Below, piece by piece: positions 18,544-26,303 of a stretch of DNA of 64,000 bases. Made by a program: the position numbers and the translations under genes. The notes beneath the pieces are model-generated. The model saw only the letters and a program-made list of their open reading frames with translations. It made no database searches and was not told where the DNA came from. This DNA is from JBHHZI01 sp046757965. GTDB lineage: Bacteria > Acidobacteriota > Polarisedimenticolia > SMYD01. The DNA lies in the NCBI GenBank assembly GCA_046757965.1, contig JBHHZI010000001.1:1-64000 (forward strand). The letters are read 5' to 3'. Within the stretch, counting starts at the first letter, position 1, and each line of letters begins with the position of its first letter.

Positions 18544-18975
18544 TCAGCGGGGTCGAGGTCGATCGTCCGCACCTGCGGACGTGGCCGGGCGGTTCCGCGC
18601 CCGCCGGACAGACGAGATCAACTGCTCCCGGGTGAACGGCTTGTGCAACGCGATCGTCGCACCGAGGGCCGCTGCCACCGAGAAGTAGACGTCCGCGGAG
18701 TCCGCGCCGGACATGACGACGATGCCGGTCTCGGGACATCGCGCCGAGACCTCCATGCACGTGTCGATCCCTTCCCGATCGGGCATGAGGATGTCGGTGA
18801 CGACGACGTCGAATCTCGCCGAGGTCAGTCGATCGATCGCCGCACTGCCGTTTTCCGCCTCACCGACGACGCAGCCGGCACCCTCCAGCATGCCGCGCAC
18901 CACGTGCCGCACGCCCGGATCGTCATCGACCACGAGTACCGTCACTCCCTGAAGGTCTTCGGACTCCTGATCCAT
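18544..18975 (-). CDS. Single-domain response regulator
   Basis: 143 aa consisting of one receiver domain. The acidic pocket is VVDDDP (residues 15-20), the phosphoacceptor is Asp61 (VVTDILMPD), and the conserved Lys is in ALHKPF. GAGGATG precedes the ATG at 18975. The tail after residue 125 is short, basic and lacks an output domain, so it probably works by protein-protein contact, as in CheY or Spo0F-type phosphorelays. It lies about 115 bases upstream of nnrS and in the same direction. The partner kinase is not in the immediate neighbourhood. Confidence 0.88.
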   Translation of the reverse strand: MDQESEDLQGVTVLVVDDDPGVRHVVRGMLEGAGCVVGEAENGSAAIDRLTSARFDVVVTDILMPDREGIDTCMEVSARCPETGIVVMSGADSADVYFSVAAALGATIALHKPFTREQLISSVRRARNRPATSAGADDRPRPR

Positions 18976-19497
18976 CGTCGCATCCTCGCCGTCGCGCGTG
19001 ATCCTCCCGGCAAGACCGGTCTGGTGGCTCGCGCGTTGTGTGGATCGTCCGGTGCAGTGCCGGTCTGCTTGCTGCGATCCTCATGATCAATGTAGGCGTG
19101 GTCCTTCGCGCGGCAAGGCAACCCGGCTGGCCACAGGTCAGATCCACGGCAACGATCATGACCGGCAAGGCCCCCGCGGAGGTTTCCACTCGACGCCGTC
19201 CTCCCGGAAGCGGCCACACCAGTGAGTTCGTTGACGCCGAACCCGCGGACCGGCTGGTCGACAACCCGGACGCCTTGTTGCTCGTCGCGTTCGCGAACGC
19301 TGTCACCGGACGACCCGGGATCCCGGTCGGTGAGCCGCGGACTAAACAGAAGGGTTGACATATCCAGGCGGTCCCGTGTACTACGTAGAAGCACTCTCGA
19401 ACCCGCCGGAACGGCATGGCGAGTCCGGGGTGAGGACTCCGAACAGACCAGGGACGGCTCCGCGGGGGGCGACGGACACAGCCGCAGGAGGTGCGGC
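18976..19497. other. Intergenic region upstream of the ParA/MinD cassette
   Basis: A 522-base stretch between the leftward receiver gene and the rightward cassette. A frame at 19038-19358 starts hydrophobic but has no ribosome site and loses protein-like character, so I do not call it a gene. The only clear signal is the promoter at 19355-19384. Confidence 0.5.
19355..19384 (+). promoter_or_regulatory. Promoter of the ParA/MinD cassette
   Basis: A consensus TTGACA at 19355-19360 is followed by a TACTAC-like -10 element at 19379-19384 (18-base spacer; GTACTA with 17 is the alternative). It lies about 115 bases upstream of the first cassette gene, leaving a leader. A perfect -35 is unusual in this GC-rich window and suggests strong sigma70-type expression. 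Confidence 0.5.
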
Positions 19498-20124
19498 ATG
19501 ACGGCCGGCGTTGCGAGGAAGATTGGGGCGGGAGAGACTTCCGGACGGGATTCTCTGGCGCTGCTGCGCCGCCTTCTCGACGATCCGGACCAGCTGGAGC
19601 CAGGCCTCCGCTTGCTGGCGATCGGTCCATCCCGCCGTTCCGATGCAGTTCTGGCCCTGGCCCGGGATGCCGCCGGGCGACCGGTCTATCTCTGTCTGCT
19701 GCCGGGGGATCCGGGCCGCGGGCCACTCCGCCGGGCAGTGGAGCAAGCGCGCCGCCACGGCCTTCCCGCAGCCGGCGGGAAGGAGTCGAGGCCACCTCGG
19801 CGAGTCGGCGTGGTGGTGACCGGGTCGAGCCCGGGCTCGCACGCGGAGCGTGTCGCGCACGATCTCGGCGTCCGCCTGTGGCGTCTCCCCCGGGAAGCCG
19901 ATCCGGACTCCCCCGCACCGGGGGATCCCGTGGAACCGGCGCCGATGACCGACACCCGGCCCGGCCCCTTCTCGACCTCTCCGGTGACCGCTCTGCTCGA
20001 CGACCGGGCCAAACTGCCGCGGAGCACACCGCCATTCACCGGTCCGGGACGATTATCCCGGGCGGAGATCGTCAGCCTCCTCGGCGACGATCCGACGGGC
20101 CAGACGCGGAGGGATGGACAGTGA
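19498..20124 (+). CDS. Degenerate PD-(D/E)XK nuclease-like protein
   Basis: 208 aa; the ATG at 19498 follows AGGAGG at ideal spacing. LLDDPDQLEPGLRLLAIG, then SDAVLALARDAAGRPVYLCL, recalls the core of NucS-like/DUF91-type nuclease folds, where the pattern is LEPGLRLL...IDLLARD..GRLVVIELK. Here the catalytic E-x-K is replaced by CLLPG, so nuclease activity is unlikely if the homology is right. The C-terminal 75 residues are Pro-rich and disordered. It is the first gene of the cassette; its stop overlaps the start of the MinD-like gene (GTGA), implying coupled translation. The family call is inference from pattern recognition only. Confidence 0.5.
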   Translation: MTAGVARKIGAGETSGRDSLALLRRLLDDPDQLEPGLRLLAIGPSRRSDAVLALARDAAGRPVYLCLLPGDPGRGPLRRAVEQARRHGLPAAGGKESRPPRRVGVVVTGSSPGSHAERVAHDLGVRLWRLPREADPDSPAPGDPVEPAPMTDTRPGPFSTSPVTALLDDRAKLPRSTPPFTGPGRLSRAEIVSLLGDDPTGQTRRDGQ

Positions 20125-21035
20125 GCGACCGCGACGGATCGTTCGCCAACCTGGTTGCCGGCGCCGTCAGCGCCGGCCGCGGCACCGCCGGCCAGCGGGG
20201 CCGGCTCGTGGTGGTCGGCAGCGGCAAGGGCGGAACGGGCAAGACCTTCCTGGCCGCGAACCTGGCGGTCCAGTGGTCACTCTGGGGGCAGCGCGTCGTC
20301 CTGGTCGACGCGGACCTCGGGCTCGCCAACCTGCACGTCGTTCTCGGCCTCGATCCAGCAGCCCATCTCATGGGACTCCTGGCGCCCCACCGGGCAAGAA
20401 ACGGCAACGGCGCGGACCTGCTGGTTCCCGGCCCCGCCGGCGTTCAACTCCTGCCGGGTGGCTCCGGTATCGACCGTCTGGCATCACTCAACCGGGGTGA
20501 GTTGCGCCGTCTCGTGGCGCGCCTCGAGCCATGCCTGGATCGTTGCGATGTGGCCATCGTCGACCTCTCGTCGGGGATCTCCGCATCGACGCTCCTGTTC
20601 CTGCAAGCGGCGCAGGAGATCCTCCTGGTCTCGAACCCGGATCCCAGTGCCGTGCTGGACGCCTATGCCGTGATCAAGGTCGTCGCCCGCCCGTCGGTGC
20701 CTCAGAGAGCGATCCATCTCGTCATGAACAGGGTCCGTGATGAACAGCGGGCGCGCCACAGCGCCGCGCGCCTCGAGACCACCGCCGAACGGTTCGTCGA
20801 ACAGAAGGTGAGCACCCTCGGCCTGATCCCGGAGGATGGCAGCGCTGCCGAGGCCCTGGCCCACCGCCAGCCGCTCGTCCTGTTCCGCCCCGATGCGCCG
20901 GCCACCCGGGCCGTGCGCGCACTGGCGCGGCGGCTGCTGGGGGCACCGGCCGGGGCCGGCGTGTCGACCCGGGATGCATTCTTCGCGCGCTCGGCCGGCC
21001 TTCTGGCCCCCCGGAAGAGAGCAGCGGCCCGATGA
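20121..21035 (+). CDS. MinD/FlhG-like ATPase
   Basis: 304 aa, GTG start with an AGGG-type ribosome site. The deviant Walker A motif VVVGSGKGGTGKTFLAANLA with the signature Lys, the switch region VVLVDADLGLANLHVVLGL and DVAIVDLSSG place it in the MinD/FlhG branch of the ParA superfamily. The DADLGLANLHVVLGL form is closest to FlhG-type proteins that place flagella or other polar machines. A first segment of about 25 residues precedes the ATPase core. I see no clear membrane-targeting helix at the C-terminus, which is basic (LLAPRKRAAAR). It overlaps both neighbours by 4 bases, and a second ParA ATPase follows directly. Confidence 0.85.
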   Translation: MSDRDGSFANLVAGAVSAGRGTAGQRGRLVVVGSGKGGTGKTFLAANLAVQWSLWGQRVVLVDADLGLANLHVVLGLDPAAHLMGLLAPHRARNGNGADLLVPGPAGVQLLPGGSGIDRLASLNRGELRRLVARLEPCLDRCDVAIVDLSSGISASTLLFLQAAQEILLVSNPDPSAVLDAYAVIKVVARPSVPQRAIHLVMNRVRDEQRARHSAARLETTAERFVEQKVSTLGLIPEDGSAAEALAHRQPLVLFRPDAPATRAVRALARRLLGAPAGAGVSTRDAFFARSAGLLAPRKRAAAR

Positions 21036-21868
21036 TGTCGACCCGAAAAAACACGTGCATCGCCGTCGCCAACCAGAAGGGTGGCTGCGGGAAGACGACC
21101 ACCGCGGTCAACCTGAGTGCCTGCCTGGCCGACAAGGGGGAACGTGTGCTGATGATGGATCTCGATCCGCAGTCGCACGCCACGGTGGGGCTTGCCGGCC
21201 CGACGGCGGCCGAGGGGCCGGGACTGGCCGAGATTCTCGGCGGCTGGGCGAGAGCGGAGGAGACCATCCAGCAGGTGGGAGACGGTCTCGACGTGGTGGC
21301 ATCCTCGTGGCGGCTCGCCGACATCGAGAGTCGTCTGATTCGACAGGACACCGGTCCGACGTTCCTCGCGGAGCTTCTTGACGGCCTGCCCCGCCCCTAT
21401 GATCGGATCATCCTGGATTGCCCACCGAGTACCGGCCTGATCACGCGCGCCGCCCTGGCCGCCGCCGGCCTGGTGCTGGTGCCGGTCGAGACCAGTTACT
21501 TCGCCCTCTACGGTGTCGGCCGGATGCTGTCTCTGGTCGAGGAGGAGGAGCAACGGCGCCGCGGGACGGTTCCGTGCCGCGTGCTGCTGACGATGTTCGA
21601 CCGGCGGACGCGTCTTGCCCGGGAGGTCCTCCGCCAGGCGCGTGAACATTTCGGTCCCCGCCTCCTCAACGTCGTCATCGCCGGAAACGTCAGCCTGCGC
21701 GAGGCGGCGGCACGCGGTTGCCCGATCACGTCGTATCGCCGCCGCTCGCGGGGATTCCGAGATCACATGGAACTGCGGGAGGAGGTGATCGCCACACTGT
21801 CGGCCGCGAAGCCCGAGCCGCACGCGCGGGATAGCGCAGCCGCGGGAGGATCCCCATGGAAGATCTGA
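21032..21868 (+). CDS. ParA/Soj-family ATPase
   Basis: 278 aa. The Walker A region is IAVANQKGGCGKTTTAVNLS, the A' motif MMDLDPQSHATVGL, and Walker B IILDCPPSTG, which define a canonical ParA/Soj ATPase. There is no N-terminal HTH, so it is a type Ib or chromosomal/cargo-positioning type. The motif PVETSYFALYGVGRM is typical of the group. No ParB-like partner or parS site is visible in the window; the following HhH/basic protein may be the DNA-binding or adaptor partner instead. It starts within ATGATG over the stop of the MinD-like gene. Two different ParA-superfamily ATPases in tandem are unusual outside positioning systems. Confidence 0.9.
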   Translation: MMSTRKNTCIAVANQKGGCGKTTTAVNLSACLADKGERVLMMDLDPQSHATVGLAGPTAAEGPGLAEILGGWARAEETIQQVGDGLDVVASSWRLADIESRLIRQDTGPTFLAELLDGLPRPYDRIILDCPPSTGLITRAALAAAGLVLVPVETSYFALYGVGRMLSLVEEEEQRRRGTVPCRVLLTMFDRRTRLAREVLRQAREHFGPRLLNVVIAGNVSLREAAARGCPITSYRRRSRGFRDHMELREEVIATLSAAKPEPHARDSAAAGGSPWKI

Positions 21869-22368
21869 CCATGATGGTACAGCTAGCGGGTGGCGAGATG
21901 GATAGCGTCCGACGCCTCAGGGAGGCGGGGTTCGACAACGCCGCCGATCTGGCGGCCGAGGATCCGACGACCCTCAGCCAGGCGGCAGGTCTGACGCCCG
22001 CCGGTGCCCGGCGGCTCGTCAAGGTCGCCGCCCAGCAGGTGGCCGCCGCCAGAGGCGGTGCCGTCGAACTGACGGCGGTGGGAACACGGTCGGCCCCGGA
22101 CGGGCGAAAGAAACGACGCTCGCCAGCGGCGGAAAGCCCCGGGCCATCCCCCGCCAAGACCCATGCCGCAACGCGGGAAAAGAAGCCCGCCGCGCGCACC
22201 GCCCGGACCCCGAAGAGGTCCGGCGCGGCGCGGCGCAAGACCGCCCCGGGAGACGAGGTGGCCGCCTCGGTCCCCGCGGCCGGTGTCACTCATGATGAAA
22301 GTCTTTCCCTGACCGGCCCCCCCGTGGAGACAAGGTGGCCGGCAGGGTCGTTCTGGAGATTCGGCTGA
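21856..22368 (+). CDS. HhH protein with long basic tail
   Basis: 170 aa, overlapping the ParA gene by 13 bases, with GGGAGG before the ATG. Residues about 15-65 form tandem helix-hairpin-helix elements (VRRLREAGFDNAADLAAEDP and AAGLTPAGARRLVKVAAQQ), similar to Rad51 N-terminal/DUF4332-type HhH domains. The rest is a disordered Lys/Arg/Ala/Pro-rich tail with KKRRS and KKPAARTARTPKRSG clusters, suited to nonspecific DNA binding. As ParA-type ATPases bind nucleoid DNA and need an adaptor, this protein is the best candidate for adaptor or DNA anchor. That role is inference. Confidence 0.65.
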   Translation: MEDLTMMVQLAGGEMDSVRRLREAGFDNAADLAAEDPTTLSQAAGLTPAGARRLVKVAAQQVAAARGGAVELTAVGTRSAPDGRKKRRSPAAESPGPSPAKTHAATREKKPAARTARTPKRSGAARRKTAPGDEVAASVPAAGVTHDESLSLTGPPVETRWPAGSFWRFG

Positions 22369-22613
22369 TGCAGGAGCGTACAGAGCAACCCACCGGAGCC
22401 AAGATTCCGGAAGCCGCGGTGGCAGTGGCCCAGGCACCTCCCGGGGTGAAGCCGGAGGCGGCCACGGCGGTCCTCGAGGATGTCCATCTTCCCGGCCCAC
22501 CGCCGCCGCTGGAATCAGGTGGACCCGGCGAGACGTCCATCAAGGCCGGGACCAACCAGTCCGGCTACCGGGTCGTCATGAACTGTCGCGTGGAGTCCAA
22601 GAAGGCCGACTAG
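22368..22613 (+). CDS. Small Pro-rich protein of unknown function
   Basis: 81 aa from the ATG at 22368, which overlaps the preceding stop (TGATG) and has GGAG nine bases upstream; a GTG at 22335 would add eleven residues. The sequence is acidic/Pro-rich (IPEAAVAVAQAPPGVKPEA, then LPGPPPPLES) and probably unfolded for its first 55 residues. It ends in a more structured SGYRVVMNCRVESKKAD with one Cys. I do not recognise the family. Its position inside an overlapping cassette is the main support for it being a gene. It ends with TAG. Confidence 0.55.
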   Translation: MQERTEQPTGAKIPEAAVAVAQAPPGVKPEAATAVLEDVHLPGPPPPLESGGPGETSIKAGTNQSGYRVVMNCRVESKKAD

Positions 22614-22627
22614 CACGGTCCGCGTGG

Positions 22628-22637
22628 AAAGGAGGTG
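22628..22637 (+). promoter_or_regulatory. Orphan perfect Shine-Dalgarno sequence
   Basis: AAAGGAGGTG matches the anti-Shine-Dalgarno over ten bases, yet no start codon lies at normal spacing. The next real start (22714) has its own AGGAGG. It may be a decayed start, a ribosome standby site, or a leader element. Confidence 0.4.
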
Positions 22638-22713
22638 CAGCAGGCACATCTCTTGTCTCGCCCACCGGTCACGGTGTGGCGTTCGTCACCCTTAGCACAC
22701 AGGAGGTAGTTTC

Positions 22714-22920
22714 ATGGCTCGCTTCAGAATCCAGGATGTTCACACGGTGGAGAATGCCCCGACCAGTCCGGGGAGCCTGAAGACCAAGATCGGTGAGATG
22801 ATCTTCAGCAGCACAACCTGTCGGGCCAAGGTGGATGCGGTGAATCCCGAGACCGGCGAGTACCGCGTCGTCCTTCAGGGGACCCTCGACAAGGAAGAGA
22901 GCAAGTTCGAGACCACCTGA
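22714..22920 (+). CDS. Small conserved-looking protein, 68 aa
   Basis: 68 aa with a textbook ribosome site (AGGAGG, seven bases from the ATG). It looks like a small folded beta-rich protein: MARFRIQDVHTVEN, then IGEMIFSSTTCRAKVDAV and GEYRVVLQGTLDKEESKFE. There is one Cys and no signal peptide or membrane segment. I do not recognise it. The strong ribosome site suggests it is made in larger amounts than its neighbours, as a structural or cargo subunit would be; this is inference. It lies within the ParA/MinD cassette, about 100 bases after the preceding small gene and 120 before the next. Confidence 0.65.
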   Translation: MARFRIQDVHTVENAPTSPGSLKTKIGEMIFSSTTCRAKVDAVNPETGEYRVVLQGTLDKEESKFETT

Positions 22921-23040
22921 GCACGGCCGCAACGGGAGCCCGGCGCCACCACCGGGGTAGAGACGGTACAGGGCTCCCCATCACCAGGCGCGGGCGCGGC
23001 GGCCCGGCACCGCGCCCGCCATCTCGACGTGGGAGGTGCC

Positions 23041-23922
23041 GTGCGGCTGATCTCGGATCATGTGGAAGGACGGCGTGTGGTCATCCACGTGCACGGGGCC
23101 GAGCTCGACGCCCATCATGAAGCGCTGTCCCTCAACGCGTCGTTCCACGAGGATGTTCCTCTCCTCAAGCTGCAGCTCACCATCGACTGGGAGCCGACTG
23201 TCCCGAGCCATGCCATCCATGGCCTCGAGGAGCAGCTGGCGCATGTCTCACCGAGCCTGACGCGACACCAGTGTCGCGGACAGGAAGAGTACCGCGTCCG
23301 GTCTGCCGGGACCCATACGGAGAGTCGGGCCGCCACCGTCGAGCCGGCGCTGGCCCTGGCCCACCTGGTCGAGCATGTCATGATTGACGTGGTCGCCTTC
23401 ATCACCGGCGCACGAACCGTATCCGGCGCGACCGGGGCGCCAAGTGACAGCACGCGTCCCCTCGATGTCTTCGTCGAGTGTCCGGATGCCGCCGTGGGGC
23501 AACTCGCCACGCACCTGGCCCTGCACTGGGCGGTGAGCCTCATCGACGGCGAGTCGATCGACGGCACGGGGCGCTCGGCCCTCCGACTGGCCCGGCGCCT
23601 GTACCGGCACCGCCCGCATCCGGTGAGTTTCTGCGATGCCACGCGCCAGACGCACGGCGATCCCGCCCGCATCGGCCGTGCTCTTGGCTGGCTCGAGGAG
23701 AGCGGCTTCGCCTGCCGCGTGAACTACACGCTGAACTTCAGTGGTGCTCCCTACTACCGTGTCTGTCCCCTCTCCGTCACTCAGCAGGCGACAGTGGCTC
23801 CGCCCCGGCGCCGGGAGAAGACTGGCGCCGCCGAGCTCCCCGGAGACGGACACCGCGGGCGGCACGGCGAAGAGGTCGCCCGGCCGGCTCACGACGAATC
23901 CGGCGACGCCACGAGCCGGTGA
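23041..23922 (+). CDS. Protein resembling the cyanophycin synthetase N-terminal domain
   Basis: About 293 aa from the GTG at 23041, with GGGAGG upstream (an in-frame GTG at 23029 is the alternative). The segment LAHLVEHVMIDVVAFITGAR followed by LDVFVECPDAAVGQLATHL parallels the CphA N-terminal region (HIVEHVALELQ...GRT...YEYxDExxG). The ATP-grasp and Mur-ligase-like domains of cyanophycin synthetase are absent, so it cannot be a full synthase. Residues about 185-245 (FCDATRQTHGDPARIGRALG and an aromatic YYRVCPL end) look like a winged-helix segment. The tail is basic and disordered. The relationship to CphA is a pattern match and should be tested by structure prediction. Confidence 0.5.
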   Translation: MRLISDHVEGRRVVIHVHGAELDAHHEALSLNASFHEDVPLLKLQLTIDWEPTVPSHAIHGLEEQLAHVSPSLTRHQCRGQEEYRVRSAGTHTESRAATVEPALALAHLVEHVMIDVVAFITGARTVSGATGAPSDSTRPLDVFVECPDAAVGQLATHLALHWAVSLIDGESIDGTGRSALRLARRLYRHRPHPVSFCDATRQTHGDPARIGRALGWLEESGFACRVNYTLNFSGAPYYRVCPLSVTQQATVAPPRRREKTGAAELPGDGHRGRHGEEVARPAHDESGDATSR

Positions 23923-24129
23923 CGTCCGCCGCACATCCGGTGAGCCCCGGCCGGTCGGCTCTTACCCCGTTCCTGCCCCCGGGAAATGCCCTTGCCGGGG
24001 CCCCGTGGCAACGGGGGCGCGCGGAGTCTACATATAAGTACGAAGAGCCCACGTCCCGGGTCGTGCCTCTGACTGGCCGGGACGACCGGCCTCCACCGAA
24101 CGTGCGCAAAGACGGGATCCGCAGGTGGA

Positions 24130-24681
24130 ATGAACATCCTGATCGCCGAAGATGAACGGGTCTCCCGCACTCTGCTGAGAGCGGCCGTCGAGAAGCTGGG
24201 CCATACAGTGATCGAGGCCAACGACGGATACGAGGCGTGGAAGTACCTCGCCGAGACCGAGATCCCGCTGCTGATCACCGACTGGATGATGCCGGGACTG
24301 GATGGGCCGACGGTCTGCCGCCTGCTGAGGGCCGAGAAGCTCCGCCCCTACACTTACGTGATTCTCCTCACCGCGGCGGAGGGCAAGCACCGCTGCGCCG
24401 AGGCCATGGATGCAGGCGCCGATGACTTCATCACCAAGCCGCTGGATGCCACCGAGCTCGGCGCCCGGCTGCGCATCGCGACCCGCTTCCTCGCTCTGCG
24501 CCAGGCTCTTCACTCCGTCTCCACCGTGCTTCCGGTCTGCATTGCCTGTCACAGGATCCAGCACGCCGGCGGCAACTGGCAGAGCCTCGACGCGGAGGTC
24601 GGCAATACCGCCTCGGGGCCGCCCCGGGTCTGCCCCTCCTGCGCCGATGAGACACCAGCCGGCGCGCACTCCTCACGATAG
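24130..24681 (+). CDS. Response regulator with C-terminal zinc ribbon
   Basis: 183 aa. The receiver domain has the AEDE pocket, phosphoacceptor Asp51 (LLITDWMMPGLDGP) and the Lys of ITKPLD. The C-terminal segment LPVCIACHRIQHAGGNW ... VCPSC (C137, C140, C168, C171) matches a known small extension of receiver and PAS proteins (usual form LPICASCKKIRDD...GYW...HGICPxC) that probably binds zinc. There is no DNA-binding output domain. It follows the cassette by 207 bases on the same strand and may report a signal to it; that link is inferred from proximity only. Confidence 0.85.
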   Translation: MNILIAEDERVSRTLLRAAVEKLGHTVIEANDGYEAWKYLAETEIPLLITDWMMPGLDGPTVCRLLRAEKLRPYTYVILLTAAEGKHRCAEAMDAGADDFITKPLDATELGARLRIATRFLALRQALHSVSTVLPVCIACHRIQHAGGNWQSLDAEVGNTASGPPRVCPSCADETPAGAHSSR

Positions 24682-24702
24682 AGACACCAGGGTTCGCCCC
24701 GG

Positions 24703-24716
24703 AGCCTTCGAAGGCT
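24703..24716 (+). terminator. Short palindromic hairpin after the response regulator
   Basis: AGCCTTCGAAGGCT is a perfect palindrome 21 bases after the stop, able to form a five-pair stem with a TCGA loop. No T-run follows, so terminator function is uncertain. Confidence 0.3.
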
Positions 24717-24893
24717 GTCCCGCACGGACCATCCTGCCACCACGGGATGAGACGAGACGGGCGAGCGAGACTCTATGCCTCGGCCAGGGCACGGCGCCCG
24801 GCCGACGCGGAGATCTCCTCGCCACCTCGTGGATCTCCTGCCGCCGGCCCGGGTGATTCTGGTATGCTGGGCTGGTTCCCGGAATCGAGGTGC

Positions 24894-26284
24894 ATGATGA
24901 TGAGACGAGGCGTAGCGCGTGCGGCCGTCCTGAGCGTGGCCCTCCTGGTCGGGCTCGGGCTGTCAACCACGGGACAGACACAATCGACGCGGGGACCCCG
25001 CTCGCTGAGCGATCGGTTCGAGGCCAATGCCCCCGCCGTCGGGGATCCCTTTCCCGATGTCACGGCCTATGACGGGACGGCAAGGCCGTCAAGATGAGAG
25101 AGCGGGTCCGGGACCACTACACCGTGGTGGTTCTGGGCTGCCTCACGTGACCGCCTTTTCTGGGTAACGTCCCCGGTCTGGAGACGGTCGAGAGAGATTA
25201 CGCCCCGAAGGGTGTGCAGTTCTTCTACATCTACAAGGCCCTGGCCCATCCCGAGTACAACGACTACGTGACGCCGTTCACGCTCGATGAACGCCTGATG
25301 CATGTGCACGAGGCGAAGCGAACACTCGGCTCGAAGATCCCGTGGCTCTGCGACGGCATGTCCAACGACGTGAAGCATTCACTCGGCAATGCCCCCAATG
25401 CCGAGTTCGTCGTGGGACCGGATGGCCGGATCGCGCGCCGGCGACTGTGGAGCAACCCCTCGGAACTGCGCAAGGATCTCGAGGCCCTGGTCGGTAAGGT
25501 CGAACATCCCACGCGCGTGGAAGACCTCGATATGCCCGCTCCTCCCCCCCGGGAGGGTGTGGCCACCGGCATCGTACCCGGCGTCGAGGTGCCCGGCCGG
25601 ATGCGCGCCCTGAAGATCGAGCCGGTCATCAAGGACGACGGCGACCCGTTCTATGTGAAGCTGCGCGCCGAGGCGGATGAATCGTTCCTCGAGAAGGGCA
25701 CCGGCAAGCTGTTCCTGGGCTTCCGTCTCGATCCCCTCTACCACGTCCACTGGAACAACCGGGCCGACCCGCTCGAGTTCACGGTCAAGGCGGCCAGCAA
25801 GGTGACCGTCTCACCCAGCCAGGGTCGGGCGCCCGTGGTGGAGGCGGCAGCCGACGCGGACCCACGGGAGTTCCTGATCGACGTCAGCGCCGACGAGCGG
25901 GACCGGCCCCTCGATCTGAGCGTCCGGTATTTCGCCTGTGACGACGCCAATACCTTCTGTGTCCCGGTCACCCAGAACTACCGGATCGATCTCGAGACGG
26001 ATCCCGACGGTGGAGCCGTGATGTCCCGGCTGGGCGGTGGGGGAGCTCGCAGCCGCGAGGAACTGATCGCCCGCATCAAGGAGTGGGATGCCGACGGTGA
26101 CGGGAAGATCGTCGCGACGGAGGTCCCGGGACCGATGCGAGGGCGGTTCGATTCCATGGACGCCAACAGCGATGGTGCTCTCGACGGCGACGAGATCGGA
26201 GCGATGGCGGATCGGATGCTCAAGATGATGGGAGGTCGCCGAGGGCGACCCCGGCCGACCGCCGCCGCCTCGGGCACCCCGTGA
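24894..26284 (+). CDS. Deiodinase-like selenoprotein with EF-hands (frameshifted as sequenced)
   Basis: An exported redoxin of the iodothyronine-deiodinase-like family. The ATG at 24894 has GAGG upstream and opens a signal peptide (VLSVALLVGLGLSTTGQ). After DPFPDVTAYDG the frame breaks; restoring one G in the G-run at 25074-25076 joins it to GKAVKMRERVRDHYTVVV. That frame then reads LGCLT-UGA-PPFLGNVPGLE, with UGA at 25148-25150 in the position of selenocysteine in the SCTUPPF motif of deiodinases. The frame stays open for 378 codons after the UGA. Downstream are the thioredoxin-fold remainder (VQFFYIYKALAHPE), an unassigned middle domain, and two EF-hands (DADGDGKIVATE, DANSDGALDGDE). No sel genes and no clear bacterial SECIS are visible here. 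Confidence 0.75.
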
Positions 26285-26303
26285 TCCCCGCGGGACGCCC
26301 AGC

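Noticed and set aside
19038..19358. 106-codon frame with hydrophobic start before the ParA cassette
   Set aside because: No ribosome site, no family resemblance after residue 30, and it runs into the promoter at 19355.
25150..25195. Clear bacterial SECIS hairpin after the UGA
   Set aside because: Only a weak CGTC/GACG pairing (25168-25171 with 25183-25186) is visible by eye; not strong enough to annotate.
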